A DNA stretch of 64,000 nt, from contig WNKV01000002.1 in the NCBI GenBank assembly GCA_009720755.1, forward strand, positions 62,001 through 126,000, given 5' to 3'. This document shows positions 8,546-17,843 of the stretch, in pieces (positions within the stretch are counted from its first letter, which is position 1; each line of letters opens with the position of its first letter). The translations under genes and the position numbers were made by a program. Origin of the DNA: Rhodoplanes serenus (lineage in GTDB: Bacteria; Pseudomonadota; Alphaproteobacteria; Rhizobiales; Xanthobacteraceae). The notes below the pieces were generated by a model that was not told the DNA's origin, ran no database searches, and was given only the letters and a program-made list of their open reading frames with translations.

Positions 8546-8875
8546 GGTGGTCCCCTTCGGTCTTGTGCGCGCAGGCGTGGCCGGGCATCGCCCGGACGTC
8601 GTCGCGCGCGGAGGTGAGCGAAAATCGGGGAGCCGGCCGCCGTCGACCCGGTCTGCACTGCGGAACTCATTGGACTCACAGAAACAATCAGGAAATCCGC
8701 GGTGGCTGCGAGGCTCTCGCGTGATAATCTTATTGCCATAGGGGATAGAGCGGCGCAGCGCAATTGCGCAACAGTCCGGACAAGGGCCGGCAGCGTTGCG
8801 TGCTGATCAGATCGGATCGGCAAGTCTGATGAGAAATAACGTCGTGTTATAATGCGGGGTGTCGGCCGCGGCGCG
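8546..8875. promoter_or_regulatory. gene-free upstream region of paaK with a 12-bp palindrome
   Basis: 330 bases without a credible gene, locally less GC-rich than the surroundings. It must hold the promoter of the paaK-ior-kor operon (minus strand). A perfect 12-base palindrome GCGCAATTGCGC lies at 8758-8769, and an ATAAC/GTTAT inverted repeat with a 5-base spacer lies around 8837-8851. Either could be an operator, but no regulator gene is adjacent and I cannot assign a factor. Confidence 0.35.
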
Positions 8876-11173
8876 TCAGCCGCGCCGCCGTTTCTCCGGC
8901 GTGCTCTGCGACGGCGATGCCGCCAGCGCCCCGAGGACACGGGCCGGCGTTAGCGGCAGCTCGCGGATGCGGGCGCCGGTCGCCGCCGCGACCGCGTTGG
9001 CGATGGCGGCCGCGGTGGGGCCGAGTGCGGCTTCTCCGACACCGCGCGACGGCGCCTCCGGGCGGTCGATCAGCACGACGTCGACGGAGGGCACCTCGGG
9101 CATGGTGAGGATCGGGTAGTCGGCGAAGCTGCGGCTGGTGATGCCGGTTGCGTCGAAGCGCACCGCCTCGCGCAACGTCCAGCTCGTCGCCTGGATGACG
9201 CCACCCTCGATCTGCGCCGCGGCACCGTCCGGATTGACGATGGTGCCGGCATCGACCGCGATGACGACGCGCGCCACCCGCACGGCACCGCTGCGGCGAT
9301 CGACCGCGACCTCGGCGACCGCCGCCACATGGGCGCCGTCGTCGCGATAGCGGGCGAAGCCGATCCCCAGCCCCGGACGGTTGCCGCCGCGTCGCCCGGG
9401 CCAGCCGGCGCGCCGCGCCGCCGCCTCCAGCACGGCTCGGGCATGCACATCCGACAGATGAGCGAGCCGGAAGGCCAGCGGGTCGGCGCCGGCCGCCCGC
9501 GCCAGCTCGTCCATGAAGGATTCGCCGGCGAACACGTTGGCGAAGGCGCCGAGCGAGCGCAGTGCCGAGACCCGGAGCGGCATGTCGAGCACCCGGTGCT
9601 CGACGATGCGCCGGCGCGGCAGGTCGTAGGGCGGCACGGCGTTGCGCTCGGCACCGCCCCCGGCCGTCGCCGGTGCGGTGCGCGGCGGGGCCGCCTCGGC
9701 GGTGCCGTCGAGCTGCCAGGCCGCCAGAAGGTTCGGCTCGTCCGCCTCGCCGGGCCGCATCGCGTGGGTGTTGCTCCACACCGTGTGCGACCAGGTGGCG
9801 ATGCGGCCGTCGCGGCCGACCTGTCCGGCGAGATCGACCATCATGGCAGGCCCGAACGGCGACCACGCGAAGGTCTCGTCGCGCTCCCATTGCAGCCGCA
9901 CCGGGCGGCCCGGCACGGCCCGCGCGAGGAGCGCGGCGTCGAGCGCCGCGTCGTCGGCGCCGTCTTGGCCGAAGCTGCCGCCGGTCTCGGCATGGATGCA
10001 GCGGATGTCGGAGGCCGGCATGTGCAGCGCCGCGCCCAGCGCCTCGCGCAGCGCGAACACGTCCTGCGACGCGGTCCACACGGTGAGAAAGCCGTCGTCG
10101 AACACCGCGACCGCGGCCGGCGGCGCGATAGCGGCGTGCGCCACATAGGGCTTGCGGTAGCTCGCCGTCAGCGCCACCGCGCCGGCCGGTGCCGAGGCGA
10201 CGTCGTCGCCCCGCTGGTCGATCACATGGGTCTGGGCCGGGGCTGTGCGCAGGTGCTCCCACAGCCGATCGGGCGCCGGCAGGGTGGTGCCGCCGGACCA
10301 CGTGGTGGCGCGCCGCAGGGCCGCGCGCGCCTGCACGGCCTGCTCCTCGCGCTCGGCGAGCACGCCGAGAAAGCTGCCGTCGCGCACCAGCACGACGATT
10401 CTGGGCAGATCCTTCACGGCGTCCGCGTCGACGGTGTCGAGCACCGCGCCGTAGCGCGGCGGCCGCACCACGCGGCCGTACAGCAGGCCGTCGGGCGCGA
10501 TGTCCTGCACGAAGCGGGCGGCGCCCGTCACCTTGGCGGGCAGATCGCGGCGCGGCACCGCGGTGCCGACGATGCGCCGCTCCGCGGCGGGCTTGGGTCG
10601 GACCGCCGGGGCATCGGCCCGGCGGGGCGCGGTGCTGCGGGGGGCGGCGTCGGCAGCGAGCGCCGCGTAGGCGAGGCTGCGGCCGTCCGGCGCGGTGACG
10701 ACGCCGTCGCGCACCGTCAGGCGATCGGCCGGAACGTCGAGCCGCTCCGCTGCGCGATCGACCAGCAGGGCGCGCAGGGTGGCGCCGGCTTGGCGCAGTG
10801 CCGCCCCGGTCGTCTCGATGGAACGGCTGCCGGTGGTGGCGCCCTCGTTCGGCACCCGCTCGGTGTCGCCCGAGATCACCGTGACATGGTCGACCGGCAG
10901 GTCCAGCTCCTCAGCGGCGATCTGGGCGAGGGCGGTGAGCAGGCCGTGGCCCAGCTCGACCTTGCCGGTGAACAGCGTGGCCCGGCCGTCAGGGCCGATC
11001 CGCAGCCAGGCGTCGTGCGGCGGCGAGCCGGTCTGATCGGCGGCGATATCGTCGGCCGCGACCGGGGCCGCGGTGGGCTCGGGCTCGGCCGCGATCGCCG
11101 GCGTGAGCATGAAGCCGACGACGAGGCCGCCGGCTCCGGCCAGGACGGCGCGGCGGGAGATCGACGCGCGCAT
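8876..11173 (-). CDS. molybdopterin-binding subunit of a xanthine-oxidase-family hydroxylase (isoquinoline 1-oxidoreductase beta-type)
   Basis: 765 residues. Starts with a Tat signal (SISRRAVLAGAGG, then a hydrophobic stretch), so the enzyme is exported folded with its cofactor. Seen: 'DAWLRIGPDGRATLFTGKVELGHG', 'GATTGSRSIETTGAALRQAGA', 'AVPRRDLPAKVTGAARFVQD', 'YRKPYVAHAAIAPPAAVA', 'HAETGGSFGQDGADD' and the C-terminal 'SRGVGEAALGPTAAAIANAV' with the Glu expected at the Mo site. This is the large subunit of two-subunit Mo hydroxylases annotated as isoquinoline 1-oxidoreductase or aldehyde dehydrogenase. True substrate unknown. ATG 11173 is one base after the 2Fe-2S gene's stop. An upstream ATG at 11215 would lie inside that gene and spoil the Tat signal position. 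Confidence 0.85.
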   Translation of the reverse strand: MRASISRRAVLAGAGGLVVGFMLTPAIAAEPEPTAAPVAADDIAADQTGSPPHDAWLRIGPDGRATLFTGKVELGHGLLTALAQIAAEELDLPVDHVTVISGDTERVPNEGATTGSRSIETTGAALRQAGATLRALLVDRAAERLDVPADRLTVRDGVVTAPDGRSLAYAALAADAAPRSTAPRRADAPAVRPKPAAERRIVGTAVPRRDLPAKVTGAARFVQDIAPDGLLYGRVVRPPRYGAVLDTVDADAVKDLPRIVVLVRDGSFLGVLAEREEQAVQARAALRRATTWSGGTTLPAPDRLWEHLRTAPAQTHVIDQRGDDVASAPAGAVALTASYRKPYVAHAAIAPPAAVAVFDDGFLTVWTASQDVFALREALGAALHMPASDIRCIHAETGGSFGQDGADDAALDAALLARAVPGRPVRLQWERDETFAWSPFGPAMMVDLAGQVGRDGRIATWSHTVWSNTHAMRPGEADEPNLLAAWQLDGTAEAAPPRTAPATAGGGAERNAVPPYDLPRRRIVEHRVLDMPLRVSALRSLGAFANVFAGESFMDELARAAGADPLAFRLAHLSDVHARAVLEAAARRAGWPGRRGGNRPGLGIGFARYRDDGAHVAAVAEVAVDRRSGAVRVARVVIAVDAGTIVNPDGAAAQIEGGVIQATSWTLREAVRFDATGITSRSFADYPILTMPEVPSVDVVLIDRPEAPSRGVGEAALGPTAAAIANAVAAATGARIRELPLTPARVLGALAASPSQSTPEKRRRG

Positions 11174-11174
11174 G

Positions 11175-11642
11175 TCAGGTCCTCCGCGGCGCGCGGCCGG
11201 CGCGCAGCACGGCACGGACGATCCGGTTGTGGCTGCCGCAGCGGCACAGATGGTCGGCGAGGGCGGTGCGCACCTCGCTCTCGGTCGCTTTGGGATTGCG
11301 GTCGAGCAGCGCCTTGGCGGCGACCAGCATGCCGCCGGTGCACCAGCCGCACTGGGCCGCCTGCTCGGCGAGCGCCGCCGCCTGCAACGGATGCGGGTGC
11401 GCCGCGGAGCCGAGCCCTTCGATGGTGAGGATGCGGGCGTTCGTCAGCTCGCCCACCGGGGTGCGGCACGCCCGCAGGGGACGGCCGTCGACCAGCACCG
11501 TGCAGGCGCCGCACTCGCCGGCGCCACAGCCGAACTTGGTGCCGGTGAGAGCGAAGTCGTTGCGCAGCACGTAGAGAAGCGGCGTGTCGGCCGCCGCCGC
11601 GGTCTCGCGGACGGTGCCGTTGACGTTGAGACGAAGAACCAT
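11175..11642 (-). CDS. 2Fe-2S subunit of the molybdenum hydroxylase
   Basis: 155 residues. N-terminal plant-type 2Fe-2S centre with C39, C44, C47 and C59 (GCGAGECGACTV), C-terminal four-helix 2Fe-2S centre with C98, C101, C133 and C135 (QCGWCTGG ... LCRCGSH). This is the standard small subunit of xanthine-oxidase-family enzymes. It has no Tat signal itself and would travel with the Tat-tagged large subunit. ATG 11642 (MVLRLNVNG) is chosen because homologues start there. The frame stays open for 23 more codons upstream. No FAD subunit, cytochrome or cofactor-insertion (XdhC/CoxF) gene is adjacent. Confidence 0.9.
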   Translation of the reverse strand: MVLRLNVNGTVRETAAAADTPLLYVLRNDFALTGTKFGCGAGECGACTVLVDGRPLRACRTPVGELTNARILTIEGLGSAAHPHPLQAAALAEQAAQCGWCTGGMLVAAKALLDRNPKATESEVRTALADHLCRCGSHNRIVRAVLRAGRAPRRT

Positions 11643-11842
11643 CGTCGCGTGTGTCTCTCGAAACTCCGGGGCGGCGCAGCGGGCGCCGCAAAAAAATCCA
11701 CGGGGCGACAATCGTCGCGCGCGCCCGGCAGGGTGCGTCGGGGGCCGCGTGGATGTTGCGTCGCCATGATGGCACCGCGGCGGCGCCGACGACAGCGTGT
11801 TTCGACGGATCGGGCGTGGAGGGATTCAGCCCGGGTGCGGAT

Positions 11843-13075
11843 TCAACGGGAGGCGACGGCGAGCCTTTGGCACAGCCGGGCCACCGCCTCGGCCAGCACG
11901 GCGCAGCCGAGCACGATGTCGGCGCTCGCGGTGTTCTCGGCGACGTTGTGGCTGATGCCGCCGATGCTGGGGACGAACAGCATGCCGGCCGGGACGATGC
12001 GGCCGAGCACCATGGCGTCGTGGCCGGCGCCGCTCGGCAGCCGCACCGGCGTCTCGCCATGGGCGGCCGCCGCCTCGGCCAGCACCGCCACCACATCGCC
12101 GGCCATCGCGGTCGGCGTCACCACGGTGGTGCGCTCGATCGACACGGCGACGCCGCCGCGTCCGGCCGTGGCCACCTCGGCCGCCAGCGCCGCCTCCATG
12201 CGGTCGAGCACGGCGACGTCGAGATCGCGCATCTCCACCGACATCTCGGCCTCGCCCGGCACCACATTGGCGGCGCCGGGACGGAACGCCATCGCGCCGA
12301 TGGTCCACACGGTCTCCGGGCCGCCGAGGGCCGGGAAGCGGTCGTGGACCCAGCCGGCGAGGCGCACCAGCGCGGCGCCGGCGTCGCGCCGCAGCGCCAT
12401 CGGGGTGGTGCCGCCGTGATTGGCGGTGCCGGTGGCGACCACGCGGAAGCGCCGGATGCCGGTGATGCCGGTGACGACGCCGATGCGGCGGCCGGCGGCC
12501 TCCAGCCGCGGCCCCTGCTCGATATGGGCTTCGAGATAGGCGAGGTGGCGGGTGGGGTCGAGCCGCTGCGGCTCCGGGCCGTCCGCGAAGGCCGCCATGA
12601 CATCGGCGAGCGCGGTGCCGTCCTCGGCGCGGGCGGCGGCGATCTCGGCCGCGTCGAGGGTGCCGCAGAAGGCGCGGCTGCCGAGGAACGGCAGATAGGT
12701 GCCTTCCTCGTCCTGGAAAGAGACGACGTCGACCCCGATCGCCCCACCCGCGGCGCCGGCGGCGCGCAGGCTGCGGGCGATCTCGATGGCGCAGATCACC
12801 CCGAGGGCGCCGTCGAGCCGGCCGCCGCGCGGCACCGTGTCGGTGTGGGAGCCGAGCAGGATCGCCCGGCGGGCGGCGGGATCGCGACCGATCACGTTGC
12901 CGACCCGGTCGATGGTCGCGTCCAGGCCGGCCTCGCGCATCCGCTCGGCGAGCCAGTGGCGAGCCGCCACGTCGGCGGCCGAGAAGGCGACGCGGTCGAC
13001 CCCGGTCTCGCAGGCGCCGAAGCGGGCGAGCGCGTCGAGGTCGGCCAGCAGGCGGTCGCCGTCGATGGCGATCAT
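11843..13075 (-). CDS. Zn-dependent M20 hydrolase: allantoate amidohydrolase / N-carbamoyl-L-amino-acid hydrolase family
   Basis: 410 residues, typical length. Metal-binding motifs are in order: GSHTDTVPRGGRLDGALGV, 'SFQDEEGTYLPFLGSRAFCG' (Glu-Glu pair), 'YLEAHIEQGPRLEA', 'ITGIRRFRVVATGTANHGGTTPM' and the late 'PSGAGHDAMVL' with 'GISHNVAENT'. The family removes carbamoyl groups from allantoate, ureidoglycine or N-carbamoyl amino acids in purine or pyrimidine breakdown. Exact substrate cannot be decided, and no other ureide or hydantoin genes are nearby. ATG 13075 has GGAG 10 bases upstream. ATG 13099 is the alternative. Confidence 0.85.
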   Translation of the reverse strand: MIAIDGDRLLADLDALARFGACETGVDRVAFSAADVAARHWLAERMREAGLDATIDRVGNVIGRDPAARRAILLGSHTDTVPRGGRLDGALGVICAIEIARSLRAAGAAGGAIGVDVVSFQDEEGTYLPFLGSRAFCGTLDAAEIAAARAEDGTALADVMAAFADGPEPQRLDPTRHLAYLEAHIEQGPRLEAAGRRIGVVTGITGIRRFRVVATGTANHGGTTPMALRRDAGAALVRLAGWVHDRFPALGGPETVWTIGAMAFRPGAANVVPGEAEMSVEMRDLDVAVLDRMEAALAAEVATAGRGGVAVSIERTTVVTPTAMAGDVVAVLAEAAAAHGETPVRLPSGAGHDAMVLGRIVPAGMLFVPSIGGISHNVAENTASADIVLGCAVLAEAVARLCQRLAVASR

Positions 13076-13164
13076 GGGCGGGGGCTCCGGACGAAACATC
13101 GCGCTGCCGCCGCGAGGCCGCGACGGCGCGACGAGAGGTGGGACGGAGCGACCCGGCGGGCCGG

Positions 13165-14016
13165 TCAGGTGGTCGTCGGCACGACGATCCGCCGATAGAG
13201 GTGCCAGGTCGCGTGACCCAGCACTGGTAGCACGATCACCAGGCCGAGGAACCCCGGCAGCGAGGCGACGATCAGCAGCAGCACGATGGTCGCCGCCCAG
13301 CCGATCATCGGCAGCGGGCTCGTCACCACGGCGCGCACGCTGGTGATCATGGCGGTGACGAAGTCGACGTCGCGGTCGAGCAGCAGCGGGAACGACACCA
13401 CCGTCAGCGAGAACAGGACGAGCGACAGCGCCGCCCCGACCAGATGGCCGATCACCAGGAACAGCCAGCCCTCGGGCGTCGTCGTCACCACGAGCAGGAA
13501 CTCTTGCAGCGACGAGAAGCTGCGCAGCCCGAGAAACAGCGCGATCAGCAGGCGGACCTGGTACATCCAGACGACGAACACGAACAGCGTGACGAACGCC
13601 ATCCAGCCCAGCTCGCGATGGCGCTGGGCCACGATGGTGCCGAGCACCGCTCGCCACGACAGCGGTGCGCCCGCCTCGCGCCGGCGACTGACCTCGTAGA
13701 GCCCGACCGCGACGAACGGGCCGAGCAGCGCGAAGCCGGCCGCCATCGGGTAGGCCAGATAGCCGACCCCGGCCGCCACCGTGAGAACGACGACCGCGAG
13801 CCCGCCCAGCGCATAGAGGGCGCCGAAGGCGAGACCGTAGAATGGCGCCGCCTGGAAATCGCGGAGGCCGGCGGCGACGGCTTCGGCGATGTCCCTCACG
13901 GCGACGGTGCGGATCTGCGGGTCGGCGCGGCGGACCGGCGCCACCGAATCGTTGGCGGCGGTCGGCACGGCGGTGGACAGTGGCGTGTCGGCGGTGGCGT
14001 GGTGCTGGCGGCTCAT
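13165..14016 (-). CDS. DUF2189 integral membrane protein
   Basis: 283 residues. A soluble N-terminal 45 residues precede 'IRTVAVRDIAEAVAAGLRDF', then about six hydrophobic segments ('ALGGLAVVVLTVAAGVGYL', 'MAAGFALLGPFVAVGLYEVS', 'MAFVTLFVFVVWMYQVRLLI' and others). 'GFALLGPFVAVGLYEVSRRRE' is characteristic of the DUF2189 family, common in Rhizobiales and of unknown function. The start ATG 14016 has AGGGGG four bases upstream. It is transcribed alone or ahead of the amidohydrolase gene (89-base gap). Confidence 0.82.
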   Translation of the reverse strand: MSRQHHATADTPLSTAVPTAANDSVAPVRRADPQIRTVAVRDIAEAVAAGLRDFQAAPFYGLAFGALYALGGLAVVVLTVAAGVGYLAYPMAAGFALLGPFVAVGLYEVSRRREAGAPLSWRAVLGTIVAQRHRELGWMAFVTLFVFVVWMYQVRLLIALFLGLRSFSSLQEFLLVVTTTPEGWLFLVIGHLVGAALSLVLFSLTVVSFPLLLDRDVDFVTAMITSVRAVVTSPLPMIGWAATIVLLLIVASLPGFLGLVIVLPVLGHATWHLYRRIVVPTTT

Positions 14017-14261
14017 GGCGTCCCCCTTGGGCACGGGCGTTTCCTGGACACCAGCGTCGCGGCAATACCGGCGGCTGGCAAGCGCGACGGTGCCGCGGTC
14101 GATCACGCTCGCGCGAACTGCCGGCGCGTGGTTCTCGTTGCGGTGCAGCGAGATCGCGGGAGCGGAGCGCGCCCTGGCGGGAGAACCGTGCGGCCGGCGC
14201 CACGTTGTCGGGAAGGTGGGTGCCATGCCGCCGTCGGGCGGTTCGCCGGGGAGGGACGCTC

Positions 14262-15020
14262 TTGCACGATCGCGTGTCGACGCCACCACCGTCGCCGAGG
14301 CCGGCATCCGACCGTCACCGTCTCGGCGAGCCGCGGCCGCCGGCCGGGCCAGGCCGGCGCTTCGTGCGGGCGGCCATTCACTTCTTCTCGTATCACCTGT
14401 TCCTCAGGCGGCGGTCGCGGCGTGTCGTCGAGGCAGCCGGGTTTCGCCTCGCCGTGCTGCCTACCGTGTTCGATCCGCGGCGTTTTCTCACCAGCGAGTT
14501 CTTCGCCGACTTCCTCGGCACGCTGGACCTGCGCGGCCGGGCGGTCGCCGATGTCTGCACCGGCTCCGGCATCCTGGCGCTCGCGGCGGCGCGCGCCGGC
14601 GCTGATCGGGTGGTCGCTCTCGACATCAATCCGCAAGCCGCGCAAGCCGTGTCCGAGAACGCCGCCCGCAACGGGCTCGCTGACCGGGTGGTGGCGGCCG
14701 CGTCGGATCTCCTGTCGGCGGTGGCGGCCCGGCCGCTGTTCGACGTGGTGATCGCCAGCCCGCCGTCGTTCCCGGGCGAGCCGCGCGACATCGCCGATCG
14801 GGCCTGGGTGGCGGGACCGGATTATCGCGACATCGCCGGCCTGTTCGAGCAGGCGGGCGAGCGGCTCAACCCGGACGGCTGCATGTACGTGCTCTTCTCC
14901 TCCGACTCGGACCTGCATCGGCTGGGCCGCCTGATCGTCGAGGCGGGCTTCTCGGCCCGCCTGGTGGCGGAGCGCTCGATCGGGTTCGAGGTCTTCGTCG
15001 TCTACGAGTTGCGGCGGTGA
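14262..15020 (+). CDS. class I SAM-dependent methyltransferase (small methyltransferase domain)
   Basis: About 252 residues. SAM-binding motif I is 'VADVCTGSGILALAAARAGAD' with the acidic motif II 'VVALDINPQAAQAVSENAARNG', and 'FDVVIASPPSFPG' is a variant of the (N/D)PP(Y/F) motif of HemK/RsmC-type enzymes (Ala-Ser in place of Asn). The start is uncertain. TTG 14262 has GAGGG six bases upstream and is preferred. GTG 14274 is an alternative, and there is no in-frame ATG before the domain. The target (protein, rRNA or small molecule) is unknown. The DUF2189 gene is divergent to it. Confidence 0.7.
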   Translation: MHDRVSTPPPSPRPASDRHRLGEPRPPAGPGRRFVRAAIHFFSYHLFLRRRSRRVVEAAGFRLAVLPTVFDPRRFLTSEFFADFLGTLDLRGRAVADVCTGSGILALAAARAGADRVVALDINPQAAQAVSENAARNGLADRVVAAASDLLSAVAARPLFDVVIASPPSFPGEPRDIADRAWVAGPDYRDIAGLFEQAGERLNPDGCMYVLFSSDSDLHRLGRLIVEAGFSARLVAERSIGFEVFVVYELRR

Positions 15021-15188
15021 GCTGCGCGCCGTCCCCGGCCGCGACTTCGACACGGTCAAGTCCAAGACAATAAACAGAATTCGACCCTGGCGGGTGCCCA
15101 TTGCGGCCGGCGGCGTCACGCTTCCCAGCGCGTCGCCGACCCGATAGGGTCCGTGCCGCACCCCGGACCGCTTCGCCCGATCACCACG

Positions 15189-15839
15189 ATGCCCATGACT
15201 GACCGATCTCCGCACCCGGCCGCCGGCTCGGCGCCGCCCCGACCGCCCGGTGCCGCCGGCCCTGCCGGCTCCGCGCTTCCTCGACTCGTGGTGCCGCAAC
15301 GGTTCGCCGATTCGCGCGGCTGGTTCTGCGAGACCTTCAACGCCCGGCGGCTGGCCGCTCTCGGTCTCGCGGTGGACTTCGTCCAGGACAACGAGTCCTG
15401 GTCGGCCCGCCGCGGCACCGTGCGGGGCCTGCATCTCCAGGCGCCGCCGCACGCCCAGGCCAAGCTGGTGCGGGCGGTGCGCGGCCGCATCTACGACGTC
15501 GCGGTCGACGTGCGGCGCGGCTCGCCGACCTACGGCCGGTTCGTCGGCGCCGAGCTGTCGGCCGAGAACGGCCACCAGCTCTTCGTGCCGGTCGGCTTCG
15601 CGCACGGCTTCTGCACCCTGGATGACGACGTCCTGGTCGCCTACAAGGTGTCGGGCTTCTACGACCGGGCGAGCGAGGGGGGCATCCGCTTCGACGACGC
15701 CGATATCGGCATCCCGTGGCCGCTGCCGGAGGAGGGCGCCTGCGTGTCGGACAAGGACGCGCTGCTGCCGGCGCTGCGCGACTGGGTGAGCCCGTTCGAT
15801 TACGATGGGGTGCCGCTGACGGCCCTCGACTCGGTCTGA
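15189..15839 (+). CDS. rfbC: dTDP-4-dehydrorhamnose 3,5-epimerase
   Basis: About 216 residues from ATG 15189 (GTG 15153 and ATG 15195 are alternatives). The N-terminus is longer and more Pro/Ala-rich than usual for a family of about 185 residues. Family signatures: '[14 protein letters not shown]', '[21 protein letters not shown]' with the active-site His, '[18 protein letters not shown]', '[14 protein letters not shown]' and 'YKVSGFYD' with the active-site Tyr. Third step from dTDP-glucose to dTDP-L-rhamnose. First gene of rfbCBDA, 20 bases before rfbB. Also called rmlC. Confidence 0.92.
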   Translation: MPMTDRSPHPAAGSAPPRPPGAAGPAGSALPRLVVPQRFADSRGWFCETFNARRLAALGLAVDFVQDNESWSARRGTVRGLHLQAPPHAQAKLVRAVRGRIYDVAVDVRRGSPTYGRFVGAELSAENGHQLFVPVGFAHGFCTLDDDVLVAYKVSGFYDRASEGGIRFDDADIGIPWPLPEEGACVSDKDALLPALRDWVSPFDYDGVPLTALDSV

Positions 15840-15859
15840 CGCAAGGGGGAGGGGGAGCC

Positions 15860-16933
15860 ATGGGGACGCCGCGACGCATCCTGGTCACCGGCGGGGCCGG
15901 CTTCATCGGGTCCGCCGTGGTCCACCACCTCGTCGACGAGGTCGGGGCCGACGTCCTGGTGGTCGACAAGCTCACCTATGCGGGCAATCTCGCCTCGCTC
16001 GGCGGCCTCGACGGCCGGCCGGGCTATCGCTTCGTCCAGGCCGACATCTGCGATGCCCCCCGCATGGCGGCGCTGTTCGCCGCCTTCGATCCCGACGCGG
16101 TGATGCATCTCGCGGCCGAGAGCCATGTCGACCGCTCGATCGATGGGCCGATGGCCTTCATCGAGACCAACGTGGTCGGCACCTGCACGCTGCTCCAGGC
16201 GGCGCTCGCCCACTGGCGCGCCCTGCCGACGGAGCGCGCCGCGGCGTTCCGCTTCCATCACGTCTCCACCGACGAGGTGTACGGAGCCCTCGGCGAGGAC
16301 GGGCAATTCACCGAGACGACGCCCTACGATCCGCGCTCGCCCTACTCGGCCTCGAAGGCGGCCTCCGACCATCTGGTCAGCGCCTTCGGCCACACCTACG
16401 GGCTGCCGGTGATCATCAGCAACTGCTCCAACAATTACGGCCCGCGGCAGTTTCCCGAGAAGCTGATCGCGCTGATGATCATCAAGGGGCTCGCCGGCCA
16501 GCCGCTGCCGGTCTATGGCGAAGGCCGCAACGTCCGCGACTGGCTCTATGTCGAGGATCACGCCCGGGCGCTCGCCCTCATCCTCGCTCGCGGCCGGGTG
16601 GGCGAGACCTACAATGTCGGCGGCGCCGCCGAGCGGCGCAACATCGACGTGGTGCGGACGCTGTGCGCCGTGCTGGACGATCTGGCGCCGCGGCCGTCCG
16701 GCCGGCACGCCGACCTGATCGCCTTCGTGCGCGATCGCCCCGGCCACGACTATCGCTACGCCATCGACTTCTCCAAGCTGGAGCGCGAACTCGGCTGGCG
16801 CCCGCAGGAGTCGTTTGAATCCGGAATCGCCCGGACGGTGCAATGGTATCTCGACAACCGCGCCTGGTGGGAGCCGCTGGTGAGGACGCACGACGCCGCC
16901 GCGCGGCGCGGGCTCGCCGGCGTCGGCCCTTGA
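15860..16933 (+). CDS. rfbB: dTDP-glucose 4,6-dehydratase
   Basis: 357 residues, extended short-chain dehydrogenase. NAD-binding TGGAGFIGS near the N-terminus, '[15 protein letters not shown]', '[13 protein letters not shown]' with the catalytic Thr-Asp-Glu, and YSASK with the catalytic Tyr and Lys. Converts dTDP-glucose to dTDP-4-dehydro-6-deoxyglucose. A GGGGGAG ribosome site sits just upstream of ATG 15860. Also called rmlB. Confidence 0.95.
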   Translation: MGTPRRILVTGGAGFIGSAVVHHLVDEVGADVLVVDKLTYAGNLASLGGLDGRPGYRFVQADICDAPRMAALFAAFDPDAVMHLAAESHVDRSIDGPMAFIETNVVGTCTLLQAALAHWRALPTERAAAFRFHHVSTDEVYGALGEDGQFTETTPYDPRSPYSASKAASDHLVSAFGHTYGLPVIISNCSNNYGPRQFPEKLIALMIIKGLAGQPLPVYGEGRNVRDWLYVEDHARALALILARGRVGETYNVGGAAERRNIDVVRTLCAVLDDLAPRPSGRHADLIAFVRDRPGHDYRYAIDFSKLERELGWRPQESFESGIARTVQWYLDNRAWWEPLVRTHDAAARRGLAGVGP

Positions 16934-16958
16934 GCATGTCGAGGCGAGGATCACGGTC

Positions 16959-17843
16959 ATGAACATTCTTCTTCTCGGCGGCAGCGGCCAGCTCGGCCGG
17001 GAGATCCTGCTGCAAACGCCGCCGCGGGTGCGCGTCGCGGCGCCCGGCCGCGACGAGCTCGATCTCGCGGCGCCCGAGGCCATCGAGGCGCTGATCGAAT
17101 CGCAGCCCTTCGACGTGGTGATCAACGCCGCCGCCTACACGGCGGTCGATCGGGCCGAAGAGGAGCGCGACCGCGCCTTCGCCATCAACGCCGAGGCGCC
17201 GCGCCGCCTCGCCGCCGCGGCGGCCCGCGAGGGCGTCCCGGTGCTCCATGTCTCCACCGACTACGTGTTCGACGGCCGCAAGGGCGCGCCCTATCGGCCG
17301 GACGATCCGGTGGCGCCGCTCGGCGTCTACGGCGCCAGCAAGGAGGCGGGCGAGCAGGCGGTCCGCGCCGCCGGCGGCCGCGCCGTGATCCTGCGCACCG
17401 CCTGGCTGTACAGCCCGTTCGGCGCCAATTTCCTCAAGACCATGCTGCGGCTCGCCGGCGAGCGCGACACCCTGCGGGTGGTCGACGACCAGCGCGGCAC
17501 GCCGACCGCGGCCGCCAGCCTCGCGGCCGCCTGTCTCGCCGTGGCGGTGCGCCTCGTCGCCGATCCGAACCAGCCGGGTGGCACCTTCCACTACACCGAC
17601 GCCGGCGAGACCACCTGGTGCGGCTTCGCCCGGGCGATCTTCGAGACCGCCGGGTCGCGGCTCGCCCGTGTCCCGGCCGTCGCGGCGATCACCACGGCCG
17701 AGTACCCCACCCCGGCGCAGCGTCCCGCCGATTCGCGGCTCGACTGCACCGACACCCTCACCCGCTTCGCGGTGGTGCAGCCCGACTGGCGGGCCACGCT
17801 CGCCACCACGGTCGAGCGGCTTCTGCGCAGGACCGACTCATGA
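16959..17843 (+). CDS. rfbD: dTDP-4-dehydrorhamnose reductase
   Basis: 294 residues. '[14 protein letters not shown]' Rossmann motif, '[18 protein letters not shown]', '[18 protein letters not shown]' and YGASKEAGE with the Tyr-Lys pair. Reduces dTDP-4-dehydro-L-rhamnose to dTDP-L-rhamnose with NAD(P)H. Its TGA overlaps the ATG of rfbA by 4 bases, so the two are translationally coupled. Also called rmlD. Confidence 0.95.
   Translation: MNILLLGGSGQLGREILLQTPPRVRVAAPGRDELDLAAPEAIEALIESQPFDVVINAAAYTAVDRAEEERDRAFAINAEAPRRLAAAAAREGVPVLHVSTDYVFDGRKGAPYRPDDPVAPLGVYGASKEAGEQAVRAAGGRAVILRTAWLYSPFGANFLKTMLRLAGERDTLRVVDDQRGTPTAAASLAAACLAVAVRLVADPNQPGGTFHYTDAGETTWCGFARAIFETAGSRLARVPAVAAITTAEYPTPAQRPADSRLDCTDTLTRFAVVQPDWRATLATTVERLLRRTDS

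Noticed and set aside
8876-11642. Naming the molybdenum enzyme as a true isoquinoline 1-oxidoreductase with symbols iorA/iorB
   Set aside because: The family name is broad and the substrate cannot be read from sequence. The symbols would also clash with the indolepyruvate oxidoreductase.
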